Origin: Laburnicola sp. R22_1
Taxonomy: Eukaryota > Ascomycota > Dothideomycetes > Pleosporales > Didymosphaeriaceae
Direction: 5' to 3'
DNA: 64,000 bases
NCBI GenBank assembly: GCA_014281115.1
Contig: JACONQ010000018.1
Location: forward strand, 620,001-684,000
Shown: positions 9,720 to 24,883 of the stretch, one piece after another
How positions within the stretch are numbered: position 1 is the first letter of the stretch
Layout of the letters: the number at the start of each line of letters is the position of its first letter
Program-made: the position numbers and the translations under genes
The notes under the pieces: generated by a model
Told to the model about the DNA's origin: nothing
The model's database searches: none
Seen by the model: the letters and a program-made list of their open reading frames with translations, nothing else

Positions 9720-12700
9720 CGTTAACTAAAGCCGACCTATTAGAAAACTAGATATCCCTATTAAAAGTTGTTAGCAGGAACCTTAAGAGTTATTACTAAA
9801 ACTTTTACGTAAGATTAAAGAGCTAGAGCTGCGGCTAACTCGATAGTTATTATAGCCCTAGCAGGTTATTAAACTCCGCGCAAACTCGCTTAACAAGGAT
9901 ACACTACTAATATATAGAGCACAATTTATCTTTAAGTATTAGCTCTAGGCTACTAACAAAGGCAGAATTACTATTAACAGTCTTATAGATTCGGGCGCAA
10001 CAAACACGTGCATAAGTAAGGACTGCGTCGCTTATTACAGACTCCGTATAGTCTTGCTTAAGAAGCCTATCCGCTTACGTCTTAGTAATAGCATTACAAA
10101 ATAAGTACTTATAAGGCGGCGGTGTTATCTGTGTATTATAGGGACCACTTCTCTAAGGAGTTGGCATATATTATTAATATATTAGGATATAACATTATCT
10201 TTGGCATATTATAGTTAAGTGCCCACAACCCGAATATTTATTAGAAAGACAAGACTATAACCTTTAACAAGCCCTATTATATAAGTAACTACTATATAAA
10301 AGGGCTTCTAGTTATTATTACTAGTAAGGATTATTAATAACAATTGTCTAAACTAAGGACGTCGCACCCTATGTATGTCAGAATAGATATTAAAGTTGTC
10401 TCCAGGTACGCCGCTTCGCTTATAGCCCTTAAGGCTAACTACCACGCCACCTAGCTATATCCCAAATATATACAGCGACTTAAGGAGCTTAGTGGGGTTA
10501 ATAATAAGAGTGAGTTAGATAATGCCGCTAATGTTAAGGCTATGTTTGCGTAGCTATTTCGTGTTAATCTCGCAGCTTTGACTTAAGAAGACTTTAATAA
10601 GTTTTATTAGAAAATAAATTAACCTAATAAGACAAAGAAGGAGATACTAAAGTTACTACCTATCTGGCTTTAGGATAAGTGGGAGGCTTTCATAGTGCCA
10701 AAAGACTAGCTCCCGCCTCATCAGCCTGGGGTAGACTATAAGATTAACTTAGAACCTAGGGCAAAGCACCCCGCCGCCCGGCTATATAGTATGAGTAGAA
10801 AGGAGACTCTGGCGGTAAAGGCGTACGTTAACAAGAAGCTTAGTACAGGTAAGGTGCAACATAGCACCTTAGATTTTGCGGCTCTAGTGCTAGTTATTAA
10901 GAAGTCTAATAGAGGCCTACGTATCTATATTGACTATTATTAGCTAAACGCCGCTACAGTAAAAAATAAGAACGCGCCATCTAATATCTATAAGACGCTC
11001 TTCTAACTATCTGGGGTATAGTAGTTTAGCGTCCTTAATATTATCGCGGCCTTCTATAAGGTGCGCATTAAGAATAGAGACAAATACAAAACCGCCTTTA
11101 CAATATAGTATAGATTGTTTAAATACCTTATTATGCCTTTTAGATTGTGCAACGCACCAGCGACTTTCTAGTCTTATATTAACAAGACGCTGCAGGAATA
11201 CCTAGATGAATTTTGTTTGGCATATATTAATAACGTCCTAGTCTTTAGTAAGACGTTAGTTAAACATAAAAACCACGTCTATAGAGTCTACTAACGCTTA
11301 AAAAAGGCTAGACTATACCTTAATATTAACAAGTGCGAGTTCGCGATTAAGAAGGTTAAATACCTAGAACTCATCCTCGCTATTAACAGCATTAAGATAG
11401 ATCTCGCCAAAATTCGCATTATAACTAAATGGCAGCTTCCTACTAACGTGCGTAAGGTGTAGTTGTTTTTGGGATTTGTAAACTTTTATAGGCGATTTAT
11501 TGTTAGCTACTTAAGCTTAGTAAGAGCGCTAATAAACCTAACTCGCAAAGAGGCTTCTGCAAAGTTCTCTCTTAATCTGCAAGGCCCCGCCACTAAAGCA
11601 TTTAAGCAGCTCAAGAAGGTGTTTATAATAGTCCTAATCCTGGTATATTTTAACCTAAACCTAGAGACATGGGTTAAGATAGACGCGTTAGACTTTATTA
11701 TTATCGCAGTCTTATCTTAGATGTATAAGGGCGCCCTGCGTCCTATTGCCTTTATATCCACAAAAATAATACTGGCGGAGTGTAACTACGCAATTTACAA
11801 TAAGAAACTTCTCGCGATTATTAAGGCTTTTAAAGACTAGCGACCCGAGCTATCCAATAGGTCGCTTATTAATGTGATATCAGACCACAAAGCACTAGAG
11901 TGGTTTATAACCACAAAATAGTTAAACCGTTGTTAGACTCACTGGGCGGAATTCCTCTCTAAGTTCAACTTCAAGATTACTTACCGGCTGGGCAGGCAGG
12001 GTAGAAAGCCCGATTCTCTTACCCGTCGTCTAGGTAACTTGCCACACAACGTACTAGACAATCGTCTTTAACACTAAGCGCAAACAATCCTTACGCCCAA
12101 TCGCGTTAAACCTACTCTACCAGCAGTCACATCCAAACCTATCTTAAAGACAGTCACACTACTTATAGAGCGTCCCACCAAAGGAGCGTTATACGCTGCT
12201 TACCTCGCACAAATGCTAGTAGAAACAGAGAAGTTAGTAGTCAGCCTTGCCGCGAGGTTATACTATCTTAGTGAGGAGGGACCCGTCAAAGACAGAACAG
12301 TTAATAATAGCCCTCCAGAGAGTCGCGAGGCCACTTCACCAGAACAGGCAGAGTTGCTAAGCGAGGATCCCTCTATATAGAGTCACGTTAGTATAACAGA
12401 CTAGTTAAAATAGGCAACTGCCAGGGATTCCATTCTGCAACAAATTATCGCGGCAAAGTAATAGGGCATGCAACATCTCCTAGCAGCAGTAATATATAAC
12501 CACAACGTCAAGGTAAAATTATAAGACTGTGACATCACTAACAGTTTAGTGTTTTTCCAGAAACAGATTTTCGTCCCCTTTAACGACGTCCTCTGCATAG
12601 ACATTATACAGTCGTGTCATAAACCCCCAGGGACAGGACACGCAGGGAAAAGAGGAACGTACTATGAGGTTAGCCAGCACTATTATTAGCCTGGCATGAC

Positions 12701-14069
12701 AAATATAATTACTTATTATATACGCGATTATATCACCTGCCGCCGCTCAAAGCCATTTAAGGAACAGAAGCAAGAACTCCTTTGCCCGCTGCCAGTGCCA
12801 AAGCGTTTCTAGAAAGATATCTCTATTAATTTTATTACTCTGTTGCCAGATTACACGCGCGACAGAGTCACCTATTATTATATTATAGTAGTGGTTAACC
12901 GCCTATCTAAGCAACACAAGTATATTGCGCTTCTATTACTAGATATTAAGATTGTTGTCAGAGCCTTTATTAAGTACGTATGGCGCGAGAAGGGGTTTCC
13001 CAACACTGTTGTCTCTAACCGCAGCGCTTAGTTCACATCCTACTTTTAGAGAGAGCTCTACAGACAGGTGGGTATGCAACTCGCGCTCATAACAGCTTTT
13101 TACCCAGAGGGTAATAGGCAGACAGAAATTATAAATGCCATCCTAAAGGCGTATTTGCGTTATTACATTAATTACACGCAAAACAACTAGGTTAACTAGT
13201 TGCCTATTACGCAACTCGCCACAAATTGCAAAGAAAGCGTATCTACTAGAGTTGCGCTATTACTTACAACTAAGGGCTACTTATCATAATAGGACTTTAA
13301 ATCTATCACCCTGGTTATAGTAACAGACTATTATAAGAAGTTGCAACGCAAGAACGCCTAGTAGATAGTTTATTGCATTAAAGACGTTATGCGCTTTATA
13401 AATAAAAATCTAGCCTGGGCCCAATTAAAAATAAAGTTTTATGCGAATAAAGGTCGACAACCCGTACTAGCATATACTATTAGGAATATGGTTTATTTAG
13501 ATGCGCGTAATATTCCATTCCTTCATCCTAACAAAGGTCTAGACGTTAAGAATTTAGGACTATTTCCTATCGCAGAGGTCTTTCGCGACCATATAAACTA
13601 GTTAGAGTTTCCCACGAGTTACTATAACGTACACCTATGGTTTCATGCCTGGCTATTATATAACGCCCCCAAGGCCGTCTAGCTTCCTAATAAGGAGGGC
13701 ACGGTCGCGACAGACGCGCCTATTACCCCACTAGTAGGATTGTAGGACTACTACATTAACTCTATAGTTAACAGTAAGGTTAACTGTCGCTATAAGAATT
13801 CTTTAATAGGCGATAAGAGGCTACTTATATATAGAGTCTAGTATAAAAACTCGCCTAAGTAGAACGCTAACCCTGAGTGGCAGCCCTATATAGACATATT
13901 AGGTTGCGAGAAAGCTGTTAAAGCATATTACAGGAACAATAATAGGAAACCTAGTCCACATGCCCTATATAAAGATCTGGCGTTATACAAGGATCTTATA
14001 GTTATGTACCTCTAAGATAATAGAGTTAGGGACCCTAAGCTTCTGGCCCTTACGTACGCACATGCGTAA
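9720..14069 (+). pseudogene. Element B pol (protease-RT-RNase H-integrase-chromodomain-like), RIP-degraded
   Basis: Protease active site LIDSGATNTC at about 9982. RT motif RIYIDY near 10920, and the catalytic YxDD box at about 11222 reads YINNVL, both Asp changed to Asn by G-to-A. RNase H ([16 protein letters not shown]) at about 11780-11840. Integrase zinc region at about 12665-12760, and the catalytic core with LPDYTRDRVTYYYIIVVVNRL from about 12840. A C-terminal chromo-like stretch with EWQPYIDIL at about 13870-13910. Dozens of in-frame TAG codons; not functional. Confidence 0.8.
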
Positions 14070-14453
14070 GATTAAGGTACCTCTTAACACAACATTATAT
14101 CGCGAGACTACTAGGACAGGCATGTGGAGCGCCCACTAACTGGCTATTTTAGACGACCTTTTTGGGTAATAGGCCTCTCTTTAGGCTATACCTAAGAAGA
14201 CGCCTAGGTCGTCTTATTAAATATAACCACCGTGACGCATAGTAGTAGAGTGCTTACTTTACTAGCTCGTATACTAGGGGAGATTATCTAATAGTTATTT
14301 CACTTGTTATAATATTTCTAAATAGTCTTAAATAGTCTTAAATAGTTCATAATAGTTTATAATAAATTACAATAGTTTACGATGTTTATTAAGCCACGCG
14401 ATTAGCGCCTCTGGCATAGTTTTTCTTAGTTTGCCTCGCCGGAGCTAAGGCTT

Positions 14454-14470
14454 TTAGAGGGGGGGGGTAA
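14454..14470 (+). promoter_or_regulatory. Element B polypurine tract
   Basis: AGAGGGGGGGGGGTAA directly abuts the TGTTAG start of the 3' LTR; position and composition fit the plus-strand primer. Confidence 0.75.
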
Positions 14471-14664
14471 TGTTAGGAATTACCGCCTATTGGCCCATCG
14501 GACCTCCAGTCAGCCCAATGTTAATCCGGCCCCGCGCGCTAGTCCCAATTAGGTAGTACTAGCGCGCCCTTAGGACCGCTACCACATAGGTAGTATGTGG
14601 CACCTAGTATCCTTATTATAGCTATTTAACCTATTTAATAATTGAGCCCGATTGCTCCCTTATA
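14471..14664 (+). repeat. Element B 3' LTR with inner hairpin
   Basis: 194 bp. Positions 14534-14567 form a perfect 10-bp stem, GCGCGCTAGT with ACTAGCGCGC, around a 14-nt loop; the same inverted repeat is kept in the 5' LTR. Could be part of the transcript 3' end or a terminator-like fold. Confidence 0.9.
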
Positions 14665-14669
14665 ATAGT

Positions 14670-17848
<3,179 letters not shown>

Positions 17849-17850
17849 TA

Positions 17851-20063
17851 ACATATTTTATTAGTAGCCCGGCCAGATTAGTCCGCTAGATAGTTTTTCT
17901 TGGCAACTTCGAGGTCCCTCATAACTTATTATAGAACACTACTAATGTTACTTTATAGTGACTTATAATAACTTACTATAACTTATAATATACTAAGTTA
18001 CTATTTAAGCTACTTTTTACGTTATGCAGCCTCTTTACGCGACTGCTATAGTCGCGTAAAGCTAAGGAGTCTTTCTTAGTAGTACGAACTTATAACAAGA
18101 CTCCTATAATATATAATATATTATCTACTATACTATACATAGGCAATATATAGTATACTTATTATAATTTATAGTAAAGCATACTATATCTTAAGTAGTA
18201 CTTTATCTAATTTTTAGTTACTAAGTGCATACTATTACAAAATAAAGTTAACCTGTTATTTCTAGTCTTATAGTAACCTATAATAAAATTACTCTAATTT
18301 ACTATTAACACTAACTAAAAATAAGCCGCTAAGGGTAATATCTAACTCCTTCTCTATCTCTTTATCTATCTAATAGGTTCTTGCATTGTGCCTAGGCTCT
18401 CTGCACCTCCTACAGCGACGTTGTGTTAAGGGATCTACCTCTCCCTTACTACTACCTTGCGCCCTTTTTAACAACTTTACCCTAATAGAAGGGCTTTCTA
18501 CTTCTAAATCTGCTCTCTAAGTAAAGCCTAGCGTCCTACCTTTCTAAATGCGCTTTCTTTTACGCGTTTTTCACTTTGTTAGAACCTTAATTTGCTCCTT
18601 AAGTTCCTTAATGCGGGTCTCTTAAAGTACACTATAGTAGAGCATAAGTTTAGCACCTTTTATAAGCTATAAGTAGCTTAATTTAGTATTAGGTAGAGAC
18701 TAAATAAAAGAGTCGCGTACGAGCTTTGACTAGAATCCAAACTTAAGGGTATTGCTTAGGATCCTGGCTTGCCATAGTGTATCTAGTGGGGTACCCTAAG
18801 GTGGAGTGTGAATACGCACATTAAGGCAATCTACCACTACTAATATATCTAAAAGAATAAGCCTAGAGGCCTTAAAGGCTTTTTTATAGTTTTCTAATAT
18901 AAATATATTAAAAAACGCATTGCAAAAGGCTAGTAGAAAGCCCTCTTTATTAATATAAAAGACGCGTTGGCACGCTAAGTCCCGCACGTGCTAGGAGTAC
19001 TTTAGCTTTAGTAGCGCGAAATAGACCACATTAAGCGGCTAGAGGATATAAGATAAGTGCGCTAGCATACAAAGTGTTAGGATCTTCTATTCTAGATAAT
19101 AATTCTTAAAATTCTAGAAGTAGTAGCTCTTATAGCTATTTAGAATAAGTAACCTCTATAACCCTACTATACGCGGCCTTGTATACGCGTTAAAGTGCTT
19201 TAACTATACAACTCTAAGCTTGCTATTAGGCTAGCCGATCTTAGAGACTAAGAGCTTCTAATTATAGGGGATACTAGTCTCCTTATACTACACTAAGATG
19301 TGGACTCGCCCTTTGTAGATAATAAAGGGCGGAGTAGTATACCTAGCAGCACAAATACTCTAAATCACTATAACCTACTTGCGGTTGCCTAGCTAAATAA
19401 GCGTAGGTTAAGAACGTCTTTCTAAACTAGTTACAACCTTTATTAAGCTAATAACTCCTATCTAGAAGCCTGTCTTATTAAAGTTATTAATATCTTTATC
19501 CTACACTCTATACTTGGCTTTTATGTCCTCTACTAGCTAAAACCATGTGTTTATAACCTCTAGGTCTTCCTATTATATTCTCTATTAGTCCTTCACTTAA
19601 TTAAAAGCTATTATAAGCTTAGGTATGCGCTTTACAAAGCGCTAAGCCTAGTATTGTCCTATAGGGTCTCTGTGCTACGTAGCTAGTAGTTTGTTAGCTA
19701 TATCTTCCACCTTACCTAGCTAGGGTGCAAATCCTCGCGAATTTAGGTTAAGGATATACTATATAAGCGTCTGCTCTTTAGTTATAGTAAGCTTTGCCAT
19801 ACCTAATTGTGTATCTGCTTAGGCGATAATTTTATTAATTTAATTGCTTAGTATAGACTTTGGGATATTATATACTGTAGCAGCGCGTTGCAGACTTAAA
19901 ATTTGCTTATTCTAATAGGTGCGAAGGGCAAGCTTAATTCTGCCTTCTTAATTAGATAATAACGCGTTGTGTTATAAAGACATTATAATTTATAGTGAAG
20001 TGTTGTGGTCTTGGCAAAAACTATTCAGCGGACTAATCTGTCCGGGCTACTAATAGAATATGT
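17851..20063 (-). mobile_element. pogo/Fot1-like DNA transposon 1, 2213 bp, RIP-degraded
   Basis: Terminal inverted repeats begin ACATATTYTATTAGTAGCCC and continue CGG(C/A)CAGATTAGTCCGC. TA target duplication at 17849-17850 and 20064-20065. The paralogous element A sequence at 62561-62571 (TTTTTAGTAGC) is the empty site with a single TA, which proves the boundaries. Inserted in element A just upstream of its protease. Confidence 0.9.
18340..19983 (-). pseudogene. pogo/Fot1-like transposase 1, dead
   Basis: From ATG 19983 the minus strand reads collinear with Fot1/pogo transposases: an N-terminal Psq-type helix (LSLQRAATVYNIPKSILSN), then a CENP-B-like domain (LNLNSRGFAP), then the DDE domain. 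The first Asp motif is NFNKTGF (NFDETGF expected) and the second LLILNSYKSY (LLILDGHGSH-like expected); both carry G-to-A/C-to-T changes that remove catalytic residues. The C terminus has a zinc knuckle relic CRRCREPRHNARTY, with the last Cys changed to Tyr. More than ten TAG/TAA stops. The 3' limit is approximate. The transposase of 48737-50570 is a relative with the same C-terminal knuckle. Confidence 0.8.
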
Positions 20064-20065
20064 TA

Positions 20066-21725
20066 GCTCTAAAGCAAAATTATATAATAAAGTAGTAGTA
20101 ACAGCGTATATAAAGAAATCTTACGGCAGTGTAATAAAAAATTAATAAGTTTAAGATAGACGCTAATTTTAGCCTTAATCTATAGCGTATACAGCAGATT
20201 TTAGCTATTAAGATAGATAAGTCTAATAAAGCTAAACAATTCTAGTTCTTTTGCCTTATTAAGCTTACTACATCTTGCAAATAGACAAAGGTATAATAAC
20301 TTATAGATACTAGTGCTAGTGTAAGTTTTATTAGTTCTTTATACGTTAAATAATACTAGTTAAAGCTATATAAGCTTATTAACCTAATTATATTATATTT
20401 TACAGATAGTAAGATTATAGATAAGATTAGCTAAGCTGTAAATTCTATAATATAGTATAGGTCCTATACTAGTATAGCTATATGTTTTATTACTAATATT
20501 AGCGCTTTTAATATTATACTTAGTATAGATTAGATATTTGCCTATAATCTATAACTAGGGTTATATAACTAGTCTATAATATTTAATAGCTACTACTATC
20601 TAATTAACTACCTTAAGGACGCTTTATCTAAGATAGTTTACTATAATAAACTACCTACTAGTTTGCTGCAACCTATACTATAAGAGGATATTAGCCTTAT
20701 AATAGGCAGGATAGCTTATCTTATAGTAATACACTACTTAGAATTAATTACTTAGTTAGAACCTTATTATTAGCACTAGCTAGGTTGCCTATCTAATTTT
20801 GCTAGTAGTAATTACAACGCGCAATCCTTTTACGCAGCTATAGATCTAGTTGCCTATAGTTAGACTAACTATAATAAGTTTATAAAAAAATTAGTAGACA
20901 AACCTTAAATAATAGACAAATTTAAATAATTACTACTAGACTAGTTATATAATAAGTATTAGTACTTTAACCTAAAGGAAGCTAATAACCTAGATTCTTA
21001 TTAATAATAAAGTACTACAACTGCATATCTATAGCCTTACTTAGTTAGAGACTATAGTAGTTAAGGAATATATTAATAAAATAACTGCAAAAGAATTTTT
21101 GCGGATAAGCACGTCTTAGTATATATTATCTATTCTTACTATTAAAAAACTAGGGAGTGAATTACGCGTTAATATTAATTATTATATAATTAACGCTATT
21201 ATAAAGTGTAGTTATAACGCGCTACTATTACTAAAAGATACGCTAGCGCGTATAAACAAAATACGGTTTATATCTATTATAGATATTATTATAGATTTTA
21301 ATAATATACACGTTAAATAAGGTAATAAAAAATAGTATTTCTTACGCAATATAGACTTTATAAATATACTATTATGCTATTTAGACTTACTAGAGCTTTT
21401 AGTTTTTTTAAATATATATTAATAAAATATTATAATAGCACTTAGATAGTTTCTATATAGCTTATTTAGATAATATACTTATCTATTATAAAACTAAGAA
21501 GAATTATATTAAACACATATAAGCTATAGTTAATAAACTTAGATAAGCTAGTCTATACCTAAATATTAATAAGTGTTAATTTAAAGTTAAGAAGGTTAAA
21601 TACTTAGGGATTATTCTAACTACTAAGGATATTAAAATAGACTCTAATAAGGTTTAGGCAATTTATAACTAGTAGCTTGTATAGTTACTTAAAAATATAT
21701 AGGCTTTTTTTAGTTTTGTAAACTT
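20066..21725 (+). pseudogene. Element A pol: protease and reverse transcriptase, RIP-degraded
   Basis: Protease motif at about 20298: LIDTSASVSFISS (DTG-type site with Gly to Ser). Downstream an RT fold can be followed (KEYINKITAKEFLR.., then a segment like AFNxIRVKxG with stops) to FFSFVNFY at about 21,710, the FLGFANFYR motif that begins the RNase H linker. Stops at almost every Gln/Trp. Interrupted after 21729 by a solo LTR. The protease part is repeated in the second A copy at about 62.8 kb. Confidence 0.7.
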
Positions 21726-21729
21726 CTAC

Positions 21730-21931
21730 TATTACTAATCTAAGGTACTGTCCCCTCGCTTACGTTATCCTTAGCTATTTCCCCTTTTGGGACTAGCGCG
21801 ATTTTAAGCGAGACTACGTATATAGCCTGCCTACGTACCCACCTTACGTAGGTATTGCTACTATCTTATATTTAGATTCTAACTACTAGTCATCTTATAT
21901 ACGACGTAATAACTCCTATAGTGCCCTTACA
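21730..21931 (+). mobile_element. Solo LTR of the element A family
   Basis: 202 bp, 5-bp TSD TCTAC at 21725-21729 and 21932-21936. Same family as A's own LTRs but less decayed (TCCCCTCGCTTACG.., ..GCCCTTACA), so it arrived later and then lost its body by LTR-LTR recombination. It sits inside A's RT/RNase H junction: a family member inserted into a relative. Confidence 0.9.
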
Positions 21932-22082
21932 TCTACTAATAATTTATTAAAAGCTTTAGTTAGATTGTCTATTTACTAATAAATCTAATAAAAAGTAACA
22001 CGCTAAAGGACTAGCCTATTAAACTAGGGACTTTTATAGTAACTATATTTAAAGTACTTAAATAAGTCTTTATAATAATACT

Positions 22083-22325
22083 AGCGTGGCCGCGCCAAAG
22101 TCGTATTTCCCCCAAAGTTCTAAGTGGCCTCTTTGTAAAAGTTTTGCTTATAGGAGCCTTACGCCAAGACCACTAAGCTCGCTTAGTAGTTTAAACACGC
22201 TTTTTTTATTACCATTTTACGCCTTTTTTAATTACTAAGCAGAGGGCTCTGCTTTTTTTATTATGTTATTTAAGATGAAAGCCTTTGTCGTCCTACCTCT
22301 AGGTAGATAAAGTAACGCCACACAC
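22083..22325 (+). mobile_element. LINE-like 3' fragment, 243 bp, with 11-bp TSD
   Basis: The longest of the truncated copies. It carries the end of the putative frame (CCCAAAGTTCTAAGTGGCC) and the whole 3' tail to ..CGCCACACAC. TSD ATAATAATACT at 22072-22082 and ATAATAACACC at 22326-22336; the differences are C-to-T. It splits element A's RNase H between VFII and TPILVYF. Confidence 0.75.
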
Positions 22326-22336
22326 ATAATAACACC

Positions 22337-22613
22337 TATCCTAGTTTATTTTAACTTAGATAAAGAAACCTAGTTAGAGACTAATGCGTTAGACTTTATT
22401 ATTGCTATAGTACTATTATAAAAGAATAAGTAAGGCGTACTATAGCCTATTACATACTTATTATATAAGATAAATTCTATAGAGTATAATTATAAGATTT
22501 ATAATAAGAAGCTTCTAGCTATTATACGCGCCTTTAAAGAATAGAGATCTAAGCTATTAGGGACCTAGAATCCTATTAGTATTATTACTAATTACCTAGC
22601 TCTGTAATATTTT
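22337..22613 (+). pseudogene. Element A RNase H segment
   Basis: Reads PILVYFNLDKET then LETNALDFIIAIVLL, followed by [15 protein letters not shown]. These match the start of the gypsy RNase H domain (catalytic Asp in ALDF, AI.xxFK helix). Bounded by LINE-like fragments on both sides. Confidence 0.7.
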
Positions 22614-22626
22614 ATAACTAGTGAGC

Positions 22627-22754
22627 GCGTTTTTATTATTATTACCTTTTTACGCCTTTTTTAATTACTAAGCAGGGCGCTCTGCTTTTTTTATTATGTT
22701 ATTTAAGATAAAAGCCTTTGTCGTCCTATCTCTAGGTAGATAAAATAATGCCAC
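22627..22754 (+). mobile_element. LINE-like 3' fragment, 128 bp, with 13-bp TSD
   Basis: TSD ATAACTAGTGAGC at 22614-22626 and ATAACTAGTAAGC at 22755-22767, one G/A difference. Contains the 3' hairpin region and ends ..AATGCCAC. Confidence 0.75.
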
Positions 22755-22970
22755 ATAACTAGTAAGCAGCTTAATTAATAATAAACGTAATAGGTAGAGT
22801 TTCTAGCTAAGTTTAACTACTATATTTAGTACCGCCCTAGTAAATAAAGTATAAAACCTAACACCTTAACGCGCTGTCTAGGCAACTGATCTAAAGGTAA
22901 TAATAACGCCTACTAATAATACTAAGTATAGATACTCTTATGCCTAGAGCTCTTTAAAGACAAAGAATTA

Positions 22971-24881
22971 AGCCAAGGGTCCTAGTTTCCGACAGCCCCG
23001 TGTTTCCGACACCCTGCAAAGCCCCGCCGCCGTCACCACCCTGGTTACGAATGTGTTCACAACTTTGTCAAATAAATCTCTAAAAACACAAAATAACTGC
23101 ATTTAAAGAGCTTTAATCGCTTTCTTCGTCTACACTTAAATCACGGGCAAGATACCGTTGTGTTGGTCGTCAATCCCGTGCCGAACGTCGAACCAATGCC
23201 TGCTCCGCTTCCTCAGAGCAACTCTCCTCCACCTCCTGCGTTGGGCTTCTCGCCTTGCGAACACGTTGGGAGGGCTCCTGATTAGTCTAAGAGAGAACCT
23301 CTGCAAGACTCGCGAAGCGATTGTTTAGATTAATTGCGACTTTGCGGCGTTTTGGCGGATTTGCTTGCTTAACCTGCTCGCGTAAGGAAGCAATCTTACA
23401 ATCCTTTATAGAGACCTCTATTGCGATACGGTCTAGCGATGTGGCAGCAAGCCGAATATATCGTCGTGTAGCTGGAGAGCTGTTCTTCCCAGAAAATAGC
23501 TTTACAATGTCGCCACCGCGTTTTGGCGTCCTGATATCTATGGTAGAAGAGGGGGGTGTTAACGGCCGTTGGCGCACTACGACCCACCGAGAACCTAAGG
23601 GCTTGTCCACGCTCTTAGGATACAGCCCTGTCGCCTTCCACCCAGCTCGTACGCACTGCTCTCGAAGACCGATTTTACGCGCTTCTGCATAAAATTTAAG
23701 AAATCTGGCCTTCCCAACCTTCGTTGCATCTGTCAGAGCTGTATGCTCGCCGAGGAACCGCCGATACGCTGCCTTTAGACTTAAGAAACAACTAAGATCT
23801 AAAGGCTGGAGTATATGTGAAGTATGGGCAGGCAAAAAGAGCAAGTAAACATTATTTAGGTAATATGTAGTTATAAATTTGTCCGAGGTATGACTGCCAT
23901 GACCGTCGACAATAAGCAACTGTGCCTTGGATGGATCGTCAGGCTCAGTCTGGGGCAAGAACACCTTCTCCAGCCACTTAACAGCAATTTCGTTGCTTGT
24001 CTATCTATTTTGCGAGAAGGTAACATGCCAGCTGGGATGTCGAGCTAAAAACTCCCGCTTAAACCACTGCTCCTGGATGCTTTTGGCCTTAAAGATGACA
24101 AGGGGGTCTAGAGCGACACCAAGCGCGGAGATACACTCTATTACAGAGGTCCAAGTACGGGCATTTACTGTCTTAACTGGTACAGAGTTCGGATTTTCCT
24201 ATAAGGAGCCGATGACAAGCCTATTAATACCCTGGCCTTCCATGATGCCGCCCTCGTCGGCGTTGTACCTCCGTCGGGGGGGAATCCAGCTCACGGTCCC
24301 GTACAGGTCGAACAAGTGCCTGATATTATCTGGAGTGGCTGCATTTATGCGTTCCTAGTTAGTCCGGCGGCCTAACTTTGTCTTAATGGCCGGGTGGCGC
24401 CGCAAAAAGTGATTAGACCACTTCCTCCCTAGGTTCCTGTGGTCACCCTCTTGCTTGAGCACGCTAGTTGCGATGGCTCGCACTTGCGCATGCGTTGGCG
24501 CGTAACCGAGGGCCTCCTACTGGAGAATCCAGTGCTCTAGATGCTCTTCTTGAACAGTTGTAAGCCGCTGTTCACCGTCGTGAGCGTGCCGGTGAGGTTG
24601 GGCACTATTGAAGCGGCCGCAAAGAGTGTTCCGTGGTATCCCATGCCGAGCAGCAGCAGTGGCCAAAGCGACCCCAGATTCGAGGTCTGCGAGTGCATTT
24701 TGGACGTCGCCCTCTGTATATCTAGCCATTAGAAGACAGAAAAAATGATGCAAAAAGAAGAATTGAAATTAATGAAGAATTGAATTTTTAAGAACTTATA
24801 TTCGGTTGTAGTGCATGATGAGGAGGCGCGGTTGTGGGGCTGTCCGAAACACGGGGGTGTCGGAAACTAGGACCCCTGGCT
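22971..24881 (-). mobile_element. pogo/Fot1-like DNA transposon 2, 1911 bp, young
   Basis: Inverted repeats AGCCARGGGTCCTAGTTTCC, continuing GACASCCCCGTGTTTC. TA duplication at 22969-22970 and 24882-24883. GC content is clearly higher than the surrounding element A, with only a few RIP-type changes, so it inserted late. Located between A's RNase H and integrase. Confidence 0.9.
23287..24729 (-). pseudogene. pogo/Fot1-like transposase 2, four in-frame TAG
   Basis: 481 codons from ATG 24729 (MARYTEGDVQNALADLESG..), in one frame with no indel. Residues ~1-50 are a Psq helix-turn-helix (ALATAAARHGIPRNTL). A CENP-B-like domain follows (GYAPTHAQVRAIA, KWSNHFLRRHP), then the DDE domain with NADEGGIMEGQG, LLIVDGHGSHTS and LQPLDLSCFLSLKAAYR, so the catalytic Asp residues are intact. 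The tail is basic (PPKRRKV). Stops follow HWILQ, RRTN, IGSL and SQNR; all are TAG, as expected from CAG or TGG. An ATG 24 bp upstream (24753) is possible, but 24729 fits the family start. It excises and inserts at TA when intact. Confidence 0.85.
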
Positions 24882-24883
24882 TA

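Larger units (their letters stand above)
7457..14664 (+). mobile_element. Ty3/gypsy chromovirus-like element B, 7208 bp
   Basis: LTRs at 7457-7675 (219 bp) and 14471-14664 (194 bp; lacks a 25-bp internal duplication present in the 5' copy) run TGTTAGG..CTTACA. The 5-bp TSD is ATAGT at 7452-7456 and 14665-14669. Internal order gag, zinc knuckle, protease, RT, RNase H, integrase and a chromodomain-like C terminus; a G-rich polypurine tract precedes the 3' LTR. Inserted in element A's leader. Less AT-rich than A, so younger, but full of TAG stops. Confidence 0.9.

Noticed and set aside
23321..24732. Plus-strand open frames of 63-143 codons in transposon 2
   Set aside because: Antisense shadows of the transposase, which has the full helix-turn-helix plus DDE order on the minus strand.
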